Positions 41,986 through 51,693 of a stretch of 64,000 nucleotides of DNA are shown piece after piece. The stretch is from NCBI GenBank assembly GCA_048265185.1, contig JBLXBZ010000003.1, positions 372,001-436,000 of the forward strand. The letters are read 5' to 3'. Below the pieces are notes generated by a model that searched no databases, was not told the origin of the DNA, and worked only from the letters and a program-made list of their open reading frames with translations. The translations under genes and the position numbers were made by a program. The stretch is from JBLXBZ01 sp048265185 (GTDB taxonomy: Bacteria; Pseudomonadota; Alphaproteobacteria; Rhizobiales; Stappiaceae). Within the stretch, counting starts at the first letter, position 1, and every line of letters begins with the position of its first letter.

Positions 41986-43331
41986 AGACGGTTTCCGTTT
42001 TTCACGCAGTGGTCGTCATGGCGTTGGCGCTGCTGCAGGCTGGAACGTTTGGCCTTTCTCATGCGGTTGCGCAACAGTCTCAAGTCGCGTCGTTTTCTGC
42101 GTCGGTTGATGGTTTGCCGCAGTTTCGCCGTGGAATAAATATCGCCCGTTTGTTCAACCTGCCCTGGCGCGATAGCGAGGATTTCTCGATCTATAAATGG
42201 CCAACGTTTGACCGTTCGCGTTGGGATCTGTCGGATGATGAGCTGGCGCGGTTGAAAATAGTAGGCTTCGACTATGTGCGTTTGCCCGTTGATCCGGGGC
42301 CGTTCTTGCAGCTCTCCAGCGTTGATCAGCGGCTATTGCTTGATGAATTGCGTTTTTTCGTTCTCAGATTTCAAGGTCACGGGTTGAACGTTATTGTGGA
42401 CGTTCATCCCTCTTATGGGGGGAGCGTGTGGTCGCCGCCGGAGATTTTATCAGATCTAGCGGGAGAGAAATTCAAACGATACGGCGAATTTTTACAGCAA
42501 TTGGCGCGTCGTTTCCGGGACTTGCCGCAAGACAGTTTCGCGCTTGAGCTGATGAATGAACCGCAGTCCAAATGCGTGAGCGATTCGGGGCCGGACTGGA
42601 GCGAGGCGCAGGCGCTGTTGTTCAAACAAGTGCGCCGGGTCGCGCCCGGGATGGCCCTTGTCGTGACGGGGGGATGCTGGTCGTCTTATGAAGGGCTGCA
42701 AGAGCTGGACCCGCGCGCGTTTGACGCACGCACATTTTACATGATTCACTTTTATGACCCACATCCGCTGACCCATCAATCTCGGCCATGGGTGTCCTAT
42801 TGGGCGAAATATGCGGCGGGAATCTCCTATCCGGCCAGCGAAGGCTCGCTTGTTGGCGCGCTCTCGCAAACGCGGGAGTTTTTAGAGCGTGAGGAAAAAG
42901 CTGGGCGGGACATTCCCATGATGGCCTTGATCGACGCGACCGCCGGCTTGACGAATTACTACATGCGTGAAGCGCCGGATCGCGCCTATATTGAAGAGCG
43001 TTTTGACAAAATCCAGGAATGGGCGCGTCAAGGCAATGTGCCGGCCAACAGGATCATCATCGGCGAGTTTGGCATGCATAAGCCCGCTGAGGGGGTAGCC
43101 GATGACGGCAGCCGGGCGCGGTGGCTTCATGACGTTCGCCGGGCGGCGGAAAGCCGCGGCTATGGCTGGGCCCATTGGGATTATTTTGCAGGATTTGGCA
43201 TCGTTGACGACAACGCCGAGCGGGTGTTCAATCCAGAAGTCATGCGGGCGCTAGGGCTTGAGAGCGGCGATGAAGTCACGCCTGCCAATGGGGTGAGCGA
43301 GGGTGCGAATGACACGAGGAAACTTGAGTGA
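41982..43331 (+). CDS. Secreted glycoside hydrolase family 5 (cellulase-like)
   Basis: 449 residues. The signal peptide covers about 1-30 (VVVMALALLQAGTFGLSHAVA). GH5 features: FRRGINIARLFNLPW, YVRLPVDPGPFL, GLNVIVDVHPSYGG, acid/base Glu193 in LELMNEPQ, and nucleophile Glu362 in IIIGEFGMHKP, then GWAHWDYFAGFGIVDD. ATG 41982 overlaps the previous stop (ATGA) with GGAGG upstream. Inside a polysaccharide operon it probably trims or releases the polymer in the periplasm rather than feeding on cellulose. Confidence 0.9.
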   Translation: MKTVSVFHAVVVMALALLQAGTFGLSHAVAQQSQVASFSASVDGLPQFRRGINIARLFNLPWRDSEDFSIYKWPTFDRSRWDLSDDELARLKIVGFDYVRLPVDPGPFLQLSSVDQRLLLDELRFFVLRFQGHGLNVIVDVHPSYGGSVWSPPEILSDLAGEKFKRYGEFLQQLARRFRDLPQDSFALELMNEPQSKCVSDSGPDWSEAQALLFKQVRRVAPGMALVVTGGCWSSYEGLQELDPRAFDARTFYMIHFYDPHPLTHQSRPWVSYWAKYAAGISYPASEGSLVGALSQTREFLEREEKAGRDIPMMALIDATAGLTNYYMREAPDRAYIEERFDKIQEWARQGNVPANRIIIGEFGMHKPAEGVADDGSRARWLHDVRRAAESRGYGWAHWDYFAGFGIVDDNAERVFNPEVMRALGLESGDEVTPANGVSEGANDTRKLE

Positions 43332-44641
43332 GTCTCAGCCCGTCTCATAGCCGGTCGGTGAATTCTCTCTCAGCCGCGCCTGCTTCGGCGACACGACTGA
43401 TGAGCTGGATTCCGGCGATGATTTTCGCCTACACAATCTTGATCTCGCCGTTGTTGTCGACTGCGGCGGGGAGCGGCGACGACAAGATTAACGTCGAGGT
43501 GGCTCAGTCGAATGCGTTGAACCAGCTTTTCTGGCTTGGCGTATTGGGTTTGACCCTCATTTCTTTGCGGCATTCATTTCCATTGCTGCGCCGATTATTC
43601 ACTCTGCCCATTGTCTGGTTTATCGGGTTTTATCTGGCGGTGGCGGTGGCGAGCGTTCTGTGGTCTCCCGTGCCGGGGATCGCGTTCCGCCGGGTGGGTT
43701 TGCAGATCGTCGTCGTCTCCAGCCTCTTAATCGCAATGGTGACGAGCGATAGCAAGCGTGCGATTCTCGATAATGTTTTTATCGTCATTTGCGCGACGAT
43801 CACGATTAATTTTCTTGCCGTGGCGACGCAGCAACCGGGGCCGCTTGGCTATGAAGGCATATATGCGCAAAAAAACGGACTTGGCGGCGTTGCTGCTATT
43901 TCGTTGATATTCTGTCTCTATTTTATTCTGCTTTATTCTGGATGGCGACGCGTGGCGGCCTTGGGCGTAGCGGGGATGGCGATTATCGAACTGGTGGTCA
44001 GTCAGTCCAAAACCTCTCTTGGGCTCGCGCTGCTTTTGCCCAGCGTTGCTGGCGTTATTGTTTTTTTTGGCGGTAAATTTCGCGTGAGCAGTCCCGTTCT
44101 TGTGCTTTTTGGCGTGGCGACCCTGATCATTGGCTGGCTTTTTGGCGCTTATCTGTTTCGTTATTCTTTCGCCGATTTGTCGATGCTTTTGTTCAAGGAC
44201 GTGACCTTCACAGGCAGAACCGTGATTTGGGAATTCGTTCTTGAGATTATTTCTCGGCGACCGATGCTTGGGCAAGGCTACGCTTCGTTTTGGGGCGCGG
44301 GGGCGGATTCTATCGTCATTCGAGAAGCTCCAGGTTTTTTGGTGGAGCTTCTGCAAGCCCATAACGGCTATCTGGACGTCATGGTGGAGACTGGAGTTGT
44401 AGGTTTTTCCATTTTGCTGTGCATTATTTTATGTGGATTTTGGTCAGCAGAACGGGCGATCAGGATTGATGGCCGTCTTGCATGGCTTGCGTGGTCGTTG
44501 TTGCTTTTCGCGATTTGTCACAACTTTCTGGAATCCAGTTGGTTCCGGGGGTTTTCATTCAATTGGCTGATATTTTTATTCGCTGCAATGCTTTCCAGCG
44601 GTCCGCGGCGAGGAAGCTCTCAAGGGACTTCAAATATGTGA
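43328..44641 (+). CDS. O-antigen ligase/polymerase-like membrane protein (Wzy type)
   Basis: 437 residues with about ten to twelve hydrophobic segments. It has the Wzy/WaaL-type signature region FTGRTVIWEFVLEIISRRPMLGQGYASFWG (in part) followed by LLQAHNGYLDVMVETGVVGF, with the conserved His in AHNGYLD. It starts at GTG 43328, overlapping the previous stop by four bases. In this operon, polymerisation of the exported repeat unit is more likely than ligation to lipid A, since a chain-length protein and flippase are nearby. Confidence 0.88.
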   Translation: MSLSPSHSRSVNSLSAAPASATRLMSWIPAMIFAYTILISPLLSTAAGSGDDKINVEVAQSNALNQLFWLGVLGLTLISLRHSFPLLRRLFTLPIVWFIGFYLAVAVASVLWSPVPGIAFRRVGLQIVVVSSLLIAMVTSDSKRAILDNVFIVICATITINFLAVATQQPGPLGYEGIYAQKNGLGGVAAISLIFCLYFILLYSGWRRVAALGVAGMAIIELVVSQSKTSLGLALLLPSVAGVIVFFGGKFRVSSPVLVLFGVATLIIGWLFGAYLFRYSFADLSMLLFKDVTFTGRTVIWEFVLEIISRRPMLGQGYASFWGAGADSIVIREAPGFLVELLQAHNGYLDVMVETGVVGFSILLCIILCGFWSAERAIRIDGRLAWLAWSLLLFAICHNFLESSWFRGFSFNWLIFLFAAMLSSGPRRGSSQGTSNM

Positions 44642-44745
44642 TGAGCGGGCGATGAAGAATCTGCGTCGCATTGTCGTTTAATAGAAAAATAACCATAAAC
44701 TGCGATTTTGATCCGTAAACACAACTCACCTATCAGCCGGGGCGC

Positions 44746-47145
44746 ATGCCGTTGAGAAATGACCACCCTGAGCAGGGCGAGGGCTTCGAAAGAGACGAAG
44801 TTCTTGGTCCCAGCTTTGATTTTCTTCGGATTTTGAGCGTGCTGCATGCGCGGTGGCTACGGGTTGCGCTCGTGGTTGCCGTAGCGGCTGTTTTAACCGT
44901 TCTTTACGCCTTCATGGCGACGCCCGTTTATCGGTCCTCCAGTTCCGTTCTGCTTGTTCCCTCAAGCCGCCAGCCTTTTGATCAACCCAATGCGTCGTCC
45001 GGCATAGGCGATCAGGATTTGGCGATTGACAGTCAGGTGGCGGTCATTGGCTCTAACTCGGTTTTGCGCCGCGTCGTGATCACTCAGGACTTGTTGAACG
45101 ATCCCGAGTTTGGCGGCGCGAGCGGTCAGGGGATGCTTCGCTCATTGATCCGCATGCTTCGCGGCTCCCCGCCGGTTGAAGCTTTGAGCGAGGAATCGCG
45201 AATAGAAGAAACGGTTCAGACACTGGCGGAAAAGCTCACGATTCGCCGTAGTGGGCAGACATATGTAATTGATATTTCAGCGGAATCTATTAATGCAGGA
45301 AAGGCGGCCCGTTTGGCGCAGGCCGTGGCCAATAGCTATTTGACCGATTTGCGGCAAAACCGCGAGGAGAATGCGCAGCGGATCTCTAGCCAGATAAAGG
45401 ATCGGTTGGTGCAGGTTCGCGAGCGGTTACGGCAAACGGAGGAGGCCGTTCAGAAGTTCAGGGCCGAAAATCGCTTGCAAAATGCGATTGGCGGCGAGTC
45501 GCTGATCGATCAGGAGTTGGGCGGGTTGAACGGCCAACTTGTGACCGCGCGCGCGGCTCTTGCGGCGGCTCGGGCGCGAAGTCAGCAATTAGGGCAGTAC
45601 TTGCAACGTGGCGTTGATCCGCAAGCGCTTGGCGACGTGGCCAGTTCGCAAACGATAGCGCGCCTTCGCGAGCAATACGCCAACGCCTCCCGAGACGAGG
45701 CCAATCTTTCGGCCGAAATGCTTCCATCGCATCCAGCTCTTATTCGCGCGCGCTCGCAAGTGGAGCGTTTGCGCGGGCTGATTGAAGCTGAGATACGCCG
45801 CATTTCGGACGCCGCGCGCATTGAGGCGACGGTCGCCAGTCAGCGTGTGGCCAATCTGGAAGCTCAGATGGAGCTGTCGCGCGGCGACGCTAACCTTGGA
45901 GAAGCGGCGCGGATCAGGTTGAGAGAGCTGGAGACGGAAGCGCGCGCCACTCGAACGGTTTATGAGAGCATTCTTAGCCGGGCCAAGGAAATTGAGCAGT
46001 TTGAAGGTGTTTATGCGCCTGAGGCGCGCATCATCACGCCCGCCATCGTGCCTGACGCGCCGGTTTGGCCGAAAAAGAAAATTCTTTTGGTTCTGGGAGC
46101 CATGGTAGGGGGCGTGATTGGCGTCGTTTGGGCCGTGGGCGGGGAGATCATCCGTCAGGCGAAAGCGCAATTGGTTGGGCGAAGGAGAGCGTCTGAAACG
46201 GCGGCTGCGACAATGGCGCAAGATGATTTGCAGTTAAGGAAAACGGCGGCGAGCGAGACAGGCGAAGACGTTGGTGAAACGCAGGTCTTGACGATTTTGT
46301 CGCGAATTCCGCCTTTGACGCCGCCGAGGCGCAAAAGACTTGCGCCGCCGACGTTGCGCCAAACCCTTATCGCGGCGCGCGATGAATTGTCGGGGGTGTC
46401 AAAGGTCGGCGGCGAAGAAGCTTTGACGGCGTTTCAAATCGCTGTGGGCAAATTGCTGGCGCAGATTTTACGCGCCGGAGATCCGGGCGTTCGGCAAATT
46501 GCGCTGATGACGTCGTTGAAGCCCGGGCAGGGGCAAACCGTCACTGCGGCGAGCCTTGCTTTCGAAGCGGCGCGCGCTGGACTGAGCGTCTTGTTGATTG
46601 ACGCCGATACGCAAAATCCGGCGTTGTCGGAATTTTTTGAAGCCTCTGCGCAAAGAACTGGCCGATTGCGTGATCGCCTTATCGAGGATGATGTGACGGG
46701 CGTTGGGTTTATGTCGCTCGCGGCGGAGCTTGCGCTTGACGCGGGAACTGGAGAGGCGGCCGAGGATCGGTTCTGGGCGGAATTGGCGGATGTGGCGGAG
46801 AGTTTCGATCTGAGCATCATCGACGGCGCGCCGCTTGATTTTTATGGAAAGAGCGCGCCGCTCGCCAATCTTGCCGATTTATTGTTGACTTTCGTGCCCG
46901 GCGTCTCCAAGTCGTCGGCTGACTTACCGGAAATTCTTTGTCAAAAATTATTGACCCTGGCGGCGGGGCGTCCTTGCGCGGCTGTTCTTACGGGCGCGCC
47001 TGAAACGGACCCCAGAGCGGAGCTAAGGGAAAAAATATCGTTTCCGCTAGAAGATGGCGCGGTTCAGGAAAAAGAGGCGAAGGCGCCGGAACAAACTTTA
47101 GAACGGCCCAAGCGGCGGAGATTCCGTTTGTCACGCAGGTTCTGA
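44746..47145 (+). CDS. Wzz/Wzc-like chain-length protein with degenerate tyrosine-kinase domain
   Basis: 799 residues. Wzz domain with a first membrane helix (RVALVVAVAAVLTVLYAFMA), a long periplasmic coiled coil (about 200-420), and a second helix (LLVLGAMVGGVIGVVWAVGG). The cytoplasmic part resembles ExoP/Wzc BY-kinases. The Walker A loop reads LKPGQGQT, so the catalytic Lys is Gln597, while Walker A' VLLIDADTQNP is kept. The C-terminus (ending RPKRRRFRLSRRF) has no tyrosine cluster. It should still set chain length or scaffold export, but autophosphorylation looks lost. Start ATG 44746. The end overlaps the convergent next gene by 15 bases. Confidence 0.85.
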   Translation: MPLRNDHPEQGEGFERDEVLGPSFDFLRILSVLHARWLRVALVVAVAAVLTVLYAFMATPVYRSSSSVLLVPSSRQPFDQPNASSGIGDQDLAIDSQVAVIGSNSVLRRVVITQDLLNDPEFGGASGQGMLRSLIRMLRGSPPVEALSEESRIEETVQTLAEKLTIRRSGQTYVIDISAESINAGKAARLAQAVANSYLTDLRQNREENAQRISSQIKDRLVQVRERLRQTEEAVQKFRAENRLQNAIGGESLIDQELGGLNGQLVTARAALAAARARSQQLGQYLQRGVDPQALGDVASSQTIARLREQYANASRDEANLSAEMLPSHPALIRARSQVERLRGLIEAEIRRISDAARIEATVASQRVANLEAQMELSRGDANLGEAARIRLRELETEARATRTVYESILSRAKEIEQFEGVYAPEARIITPAIVPDAPVWPKKKILLVLGAMVGGVIGVVWAVGGEIIRQAKAQLVGRRRASETAAATMAQDDLQLRKTAASETGEDVGETQVLTILSRIPPLTPPRRKRLAPPTLRQTLIAARDELSGVSKVGGEEALTAFQIAVGKLLAQILRAGDPGVRQIALMTSLKPGQGQTVTAASLAFEAARAGLSVLLIDADTQNPALSEFFEASAQRTGRLRDRLIEDDVTGVGFMSLAAELALDAGTGEAAEDRFWAELADVAESFDLSIIDGAPLDFYGKSAPLANLADLLLTFVPGVSKSSADLPEILCQKLLTLAAGRPCAAVLTGAPETDPRAELREKISFPLEDGAVQEKEAKAPEQTLERPKRRRFRLSRRF

Positions 47146-48369
47146 GTGAGCTTGTTTCGCTGGCGTTGAGCTGGTCTTTGGCGTTGGCCGGGCGTCCAGA
47201 TCCGGCGTCTGCATATCGGCGGCGGCGGGCTGGGATGTATTGCTTTCGCTCTCGGGGGCTTTTGCCGAAGATGGTTTGGCGCGTTGGGGCGTGTGCAGCA
47301 AGGCGCGTATTGTGCGTTTCAGATAACGCAGCGCCGTATAGATGCGTCCTCGGTAGTTCAATGGGGCGCAGTAGCGCATCTGCTGGATCGTATCCGTCGC
47401 CCATATGGTTTTGTAATGAGAATCTCCCACGCCCAGATTGAAGGAATTGAACCCTTCCTCGAAACTCCAGTTGATCAGATCGACTAGCAATTGACGGCCG
47501 GCGCCGTAGCTGGCGTAGGTGGGGTCATAGGTCGTCAAAACGAAAATTGGCCCAAGCGCGCATTGGAAAAACAGACCTGCCGCAATCGGTTGGCCATTGA
47601 GCGTGACCGCAGCGATTGAAGCGACCTTGTTCAGGCGCGTTTCGCTCATGAGACCTTCGTAGAAGGCGGCGACTCCGGGATTTTCAAAAACGTCCCAGCC
47701 GCGTGTTTCTATCCACTGACGGCGCTTGTGTTTGGAAAGAAAGTCGAAAAATCTTTTCGCTTCCTTCACGGTTTCAGCGTGTTTGAACTGAACGTCGCCT
47801 AATTGCTGAAGAGCGCGATTTTTGCTGTGGACTTTGCGCATTTCCCGCCTGCGTCTTTTGGGGCGGGTGTAGCTGAAGAAGTCGCCTTGATTGGTTCCCA
47901 CGCTATAGCCCGTGGAGTGGCAGACGCCGTTTGCGAGAAACGCCATCGGGTTCGGATAGTCTCCGATCATCGCTGGCATTTTTTCAAATTCAACATAGTC
48001 TACCAAGCCGATTTGTTTGATAATCGCCGGCCACAAGCGCTCAACGACCTCTGGGTTGATCAGCTTCTCTTTGCGGATGATCGGCGTATTGTAATCTGCG
48101 ACGCCCGCGTCGATGAATTTAAGGCAGCGAAAACCGAAATGAACGTCGATAAACAGCGGCAACATCAGCGCGGGCCGGGCAAAGCCGTCGTGAATAATCA
48201 CGGCTTTGACTTCGCATGAACGTTTTGCGCCAATGGTGTCCAGCCAATGGAGCAGAAAGTTTCTGCTTTGAAAGATGGTGGCCTGATATGCTTCATAGTC
48301 TTCACAAGAAGGCCAGAACGGCTCTTGGAACACTTCGGCGCCTCTGATTTCAAAACTATATTCGCACAT
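47131..48369 (-). CDS. GNAT/FemAB-like acyltransferase (CelD/BioF2 type)
   Basis: 412 residues. The GNAT-like core shows RRREMRKVHSKNRALQQLG, FFDFLSKHKRRQW, AAVTLNGQPIAAGLFFQCALG, and SYGAGRQLLVDLINWSFEEGFNSFNLGVGD (in part). This arrangement occurs in proteins of polysaccharide loci thought to acylate sugars. The last 60 residues are Pro/Ser/Thr-rich and look disordered. It is read against the flow of the locus, converging on the Wzc-like gene. Confidence 0.78.
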   Translation of the reverse strand: MCEYSFEIRGAEVFQEPFWPSCEDYEAYQATIFQSRNFLLHWLDTIGAKRSCEVKAVIIHDGFARPALMLPLFIDVHFGFRCLKFIDAGVADYNTPIIRKEKLINPEVVERLWPAIIKQIGLVDYVEFEKMPAMIGDYPNPMAFLANGVCHSTGYSVGTNQGDFFSYTRPKRRRREMRKVHSKNRALQQLGDVQFKHAETVKEAKRFFDFLSKHKRRQWIETRGWDVFENPGVAAFYEGLMSETRLNKVASIAAVTLNGQPIAAGLFFQCALGPIFVLTTYDPTYASYGAGRQLLVDLINWSFEEGFNSFNLGVGDSHYKTIWATDTIQQMRYCAPLNYRGRIYTALRYLKRTIRALLHTPQRAKPSSAKAPESESNTSQPAAADMQTPDLDARPTPKTSSTPAKQAHSEPA

Positions 48370-48523
48370 TGCTCAGTCATTCAATTTCGATGTCAAACTC
48401 AATTGAGCATAAATTGATAAAGTTGAATGATGATGAAGATCACAATTTGTCGTTACGGAGGTGATTCATCGAGGAAAAACTTCCAGAAAACGACGTAAGA
48501 TTATCGAGGGGGTTCAACGCGTT

Positions 48524-49420
48524 ATGATCCGAATTTCTGCTGCTATCGCCAGCATGGGCCGCGTTTCGCTCAAAGAGACGTTGAAATCTCTGGCGGCGGC
48601 GAAGACGCCGGAGGGCGTGACCCTGGAGGCGATTGTCGCGGATGATTCTCTGGACGGCGCCGCCTCTCGCCTTTGCGCCGAGCTGGACCTGCCCGGGTTC
48701 GAGGTTCGATGTCTGCCTGTCGCCGCCCGCAATATCTCCATCGCCCGCAACGCCTTGTTGGATGCGGTCGCCGGTGAGTGGTTGGTGTTTGTTGATGACG
48801 ATGAATGGGTGGAGGAGGATTGGCTTGTTAAGCTGCTCGCCTGCGCTCGTGATTTCGAGGCCGACGTGGTGATCGCTCCCGTCATTCCGCTATATCCTGC
48901 TGAAACGCCAGACTGGTTTCGCCGGGCTAATCCTTTGTATGTGGATTGGGGCGCGCAAGGAAAACGGCTTGCGACAGGGCGTGGCGGCAATACGTTGGTT
49001 AAAGTCGGGATGATCCGGCGTCTGGGGCTGCGTTTTGATCCGGCGCTTGGGCGCAGCGGCGGCGAGGACACCGCTTTTTTTTCCGCCGCGGCGCAAAAAG
49101 GCGCGGTGATCGTGGCGTGCGACGAGGCTATCGCTCGCGAACATGTTCCCCTTGAGCGCATTCAGCCGGACTATGTGCTTCGCCGCGCCGTTCGCTCTGG
49201 GCAGTCTTATGGGCGGATGGCGCTGGAGCGGGAGTCGTCGGCGGCGCGCAAGATTTTTTTTGCGTGTGACGCGCTGGCCAAAACGGCGGTAGGCGGCGCG
49301 CTGGCGCTCATATTACGGCCTATTGACCGCAGCCGGTCGTTTCAGTTTCAACGCAAATATAGGATGAACCTTGGCAAACTGCGGGCAATTTTGCGTTTGC
49401 CGCTTGCTGAGCTTTATTAG
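48524..49420 (+). CDS. Glycosyltransferase, family 2
   Basis: 298 residues. GT-A fold with nucleotide-sugar motifs AIVADDSLDGAA, NISIARNALLDAVAG, the DxD-like VFVDDDEWVEEDW, and GRSGGEDTAFFSAAAQKGA. There is no membrane segment at the N-terminus and a weakly hydrophobic patch near the C-terminus (ALAKTAVGGALALIL). I place the start at ATG 48524 with GAGGGGG upstream; the open frame extends to 48461. It likely adds one sugar of the repeat unit. Confidence 0.88.
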   Translation: MIRISAAIASMGRVSLKETLKSLAAAKTPEGVTLEAIVADDSLDGAASRLCAELDLPGFEVRCLPVAARNISIARNALLDAVAGEWLVFVDDDEWVEEDWLVKLLACARDFEADVVIAPVIPLYPAETPDWFRRANPLYVDWGAQGKRLATGRGGNTLVKVGMIRRLGLRFDPALGRSGGEDTAFFSAAAQKGAVIVACDEAIAREHVPLERIQPDYVLRRAVRSGQSYGRMALERESSAARKIFFACDALAKTAVGGALALILRPIDRSRSFQFQRKYRMNLGKLRAILRLPLAELY

Positions 49421-49463
49421 GGTATTTCTAGGGGAGCGAGCTGATCTATACGTGAAACTGGCG

Positions 49464-50144
49464 TTAATAGCGGTATTTCAGGCGCCGGAGCGGCGCGTAG
49501 AAGGTTCCCCGGATTTTTTGCTTGCAGCTGGCAAAGCCTTTCAAGCTTGTTTGGGGCGCGAAATCGGAGGTGATCGAGGTGCGTGGGCATAACCAGGAGG
49601 TGGCGTTGGCCAAGCCGGGAGAGCTGGAGAACACGCGCTTGTATTCTTCTCGTTTAAGCGCTTGGAGCACAGTTTTGTCAAATGCGCCGTATGGAATTCC
49701 GGCGAAGTCTACAGGCGCGCCGATTTCATCTTCGATGCGTTTGCGGGCGTCGACGAACTCGCGCCGCCGGCCTGCTTTGTCCAGTTTGCTCCAATTGACG
49801 TGATCCCAGCCTTGAGAGCCAATGATCATGCCTTCGCTTTGCAACTCTCTGAATTGAGCGCCGGAAAGATAGCCCTTTTGACCAATGCGCCCCGCCAGAA
49901 CAAAAAATATAGCGGTGCGTCCTGTCGCTTTCAGCGCCGGCAGGCCATGGATTATGTCTGACAGGTTGCCATCGTCAAAGCTGATATGAACTTTGACTTT
50001 GGCCTCTTGTTCCAGCGCTTCAAGAGAATCGATAACGTCATGGAAAAGCTCTGTTGAAATAAAATATCGCTCTTCTCCATCAGATAATTGGGTAATCGGG
50101 TCGCCAACGCCGTGAAAGATCAAATGAAGATTATTTGCAAGCAT
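49464..50144 (-). CDS. Polysaccharide deacetylase (NodB-type) with altered metal site
   Basis: 226 residues from ATG 50144 with GGGAG five bases upstream. NodB-fold motifs: HISFDDGNLSD (catalytic Asp57 and metal Asp58), AIFFVLAGRIGQKGYL, and then the motif that should read SHxxxDH reads GSQGWDHVNW. The first metal-binding His is thus Gln111 while His115 is kept. FAGIPYGAFDKTVLQAL resembles motif 3. There is no signal peptide, so it would act in the cytoplasm on a lipid-linked or activated sugar. Activity may be weak, altered or lost. Confidence 0.82.
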   Translation of the reverse strand: MLANNLHLIFHGVGDPITQLSDGEERYFISTELFHDVIDSLEALEQEAKVKVHISFDDGNLSDIIHGLPALKATGRTAIFFVLAGRIGQKGYLSGAQFRELQSEGMIIGSQGWDHVNWSKLDKAGRRREFVDARKRIEDEIGAPVDFAGIPYGAFDKTVLQALKREEYKRVFSSSPGLANATSWLCPRTSITSDFAPQTSLKGFASCKQKIRGTFYAPLRRLKYRY

Positions 50145-50276
50145 GGGATCTCCCGTTTTAGGCGCTGATATGCAACCATAGACCATGATGGTCAAAAAAG
50201 AATGCGCGTTTAGTTCTTGAGCGTCGCGACTGCTCCGCTATTTATGTAATTCAGTTATCAAGGACGCAGGGAAAAA

Positions 50277-51539
50277 ATGACAGGTCCATCGCCGCAAGGC
50301 AGAGTCAATCGGCTTGTTCAGCGCGCTCGTTCCTCAAAATTGGTCGCCAGCACTTTTTCATACACGATTAATTTCGGTTTGCAGCTGGTTATTCAGTTTG
50401 GGTTTTTCATGCTGGTGTCCCGCCTTTTGGGGGCTGAAGGATATGGCGTGTTCGTCACCATCACGAGCGTCAGCATTCTGGCGGGTTTGATTATCGGGCT
50501 GGGAAGCGAATATGTGCTGGTGCAACGGGTTGCGGTGAAGCCCGACACGTTTGGTGAATATTTCGGCCATGCGTTGATCATGATGGTTCTGACTTTGCCG
50601 CTTGTCGCCGCGCCGACGATTTATATTCTGGATTATTTAATCGGTCATGCAATTGATTTGTATCATTTGGCGTTTCTCGCCTTCGCGGACCTGATTTTCA
50701 CCCGTCTTGTCGTTCTAAGCGCTAATGCGTTCATGGCGTTCGACCGACCCAATTGGCAACTATGCGTTAACATTATTGCGTCTGCGAGCAAACTGCTGTT
50801 TCTGGCGCTTGCCGTGGCCATTGTCGGCGCCGTCGATCTCAACGTTTGGGCGGGTTGGTATTTCGCCGCCAACGCTCTTGCGGGGGGAATTGCGATCACC
50901 ATGACGGTCTGGAAACTGGGACGCCCCAGATTTGTTTTCCAGCGCAGCGATATGACGCTAAGTCTTCAGTATTGCATCGAGTTTCTGTCCATCGGCGGGA
51001 TGAAGGACTTGGACAAACCGGTTGTGGTCAATCTTATGGGCGCGGACGCCGGGGGGCAATATGCGGCTGCGTTTCGCTTGATTGACGCGGCTTCCGCGCC
51101 GGTGCGCGCGCTTCTTTACGCCACATACACCCGTCATTTTCGTAACGCTGACGTAGGGCGCGACAGCAGCGTTAAATTCGGCCTTCAGCTTATTCCTTAT
51201 TCTCTCGGGATTTCCGTCATCGTCGCCCTCGGGATATTTTTTGTCGCTGATTATGTGCCGCTTGTGCTGGGGGAGGACTTCTCCGGAACGCCTGAGATCA
51301 TGAAAGCGCTTTGCATCTATCCGTTGCTCATGGGGCTGTCGGGGATTGGCGCGGATATTTTGCGCGCCATCGGACGGCAAAAACTGCGTATGGCGCTTCT
51401 GATCGCCTCCAGCCTCGCGCTGGCGCCGCTGGTTTGGTATGGAGGTTTGCTTGGCGGGCTCGTTGGCGCTGCTATTGCGCGCGTTGTCCTGCAGTTTGCG
51501 CTGATCGTGTTTACGTGGGGCGCTGTCGTGAAAAAATAG
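50277..51539 (+). CDS. Polysaccharide flippase (Wzx/MATE-like)
   Basis: 420 residues with about twelve hydrophobic segments and the N-terminal STFSYTINFGLQLVIQFGFFMLVSRLLGAEGYGVF (in part), typical of polysaccharide biosynthesis flippases that move lipid-linked repeat units across the inner membrane. Start ATG 50277 has AGGGAAAAA just upstream. It is the last gene of the polysaccharide locus on this side. Confidence 0.88.
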   Translation: MTGPSPQGRVNRLVQRARSSKLVASTFSYTINFGLQLVIQFGFFMLVSRLLGAEGYGVFVTITSVSILAGLIIGLGSEYVLVQRVAVKPDTFGEYFGHALIMMVLTLPLVAAPTIYILDYLIGHAIDLYHLAFLAFADLIFTRLVVLSANAFMAFDRPNWQLCVNIIASASKLLFLALAVAIVGAVDLNVWAGWYFAANALAGGIAITMTVWKLGRPRFVFQRSDMTLSLQYCIEFLSIGGMKDLDKPVVVNLMGADAGGQYAAAFRLIDAASAPVRALLYATYTRHFRNADVGRDSSVKFGLQLIPYSLGISVIVALGIFFVADYVPLVLGEDFSGTPEIMKALCIYPLLMGLSGIGADILRAIGRQKLRMALLIASSLALAPLVWYGGLLGGLVGAAIARVVLQFALIVFTWGAVVKK

Positions 51540-51693
51540 GCGTGCGGTCTGGATCTTGACGGATCAGCCCATAGTGGTCAGCCATGCGCTAGGGCGATTC
51601 TTTTGCTGTCATTTTTTGATATATCGGGATTGAAAACGCTGGAAATGCAAATCAATCAGAAAACTCTGGCGGGGCCAGAATGGGGAGTTCTCG

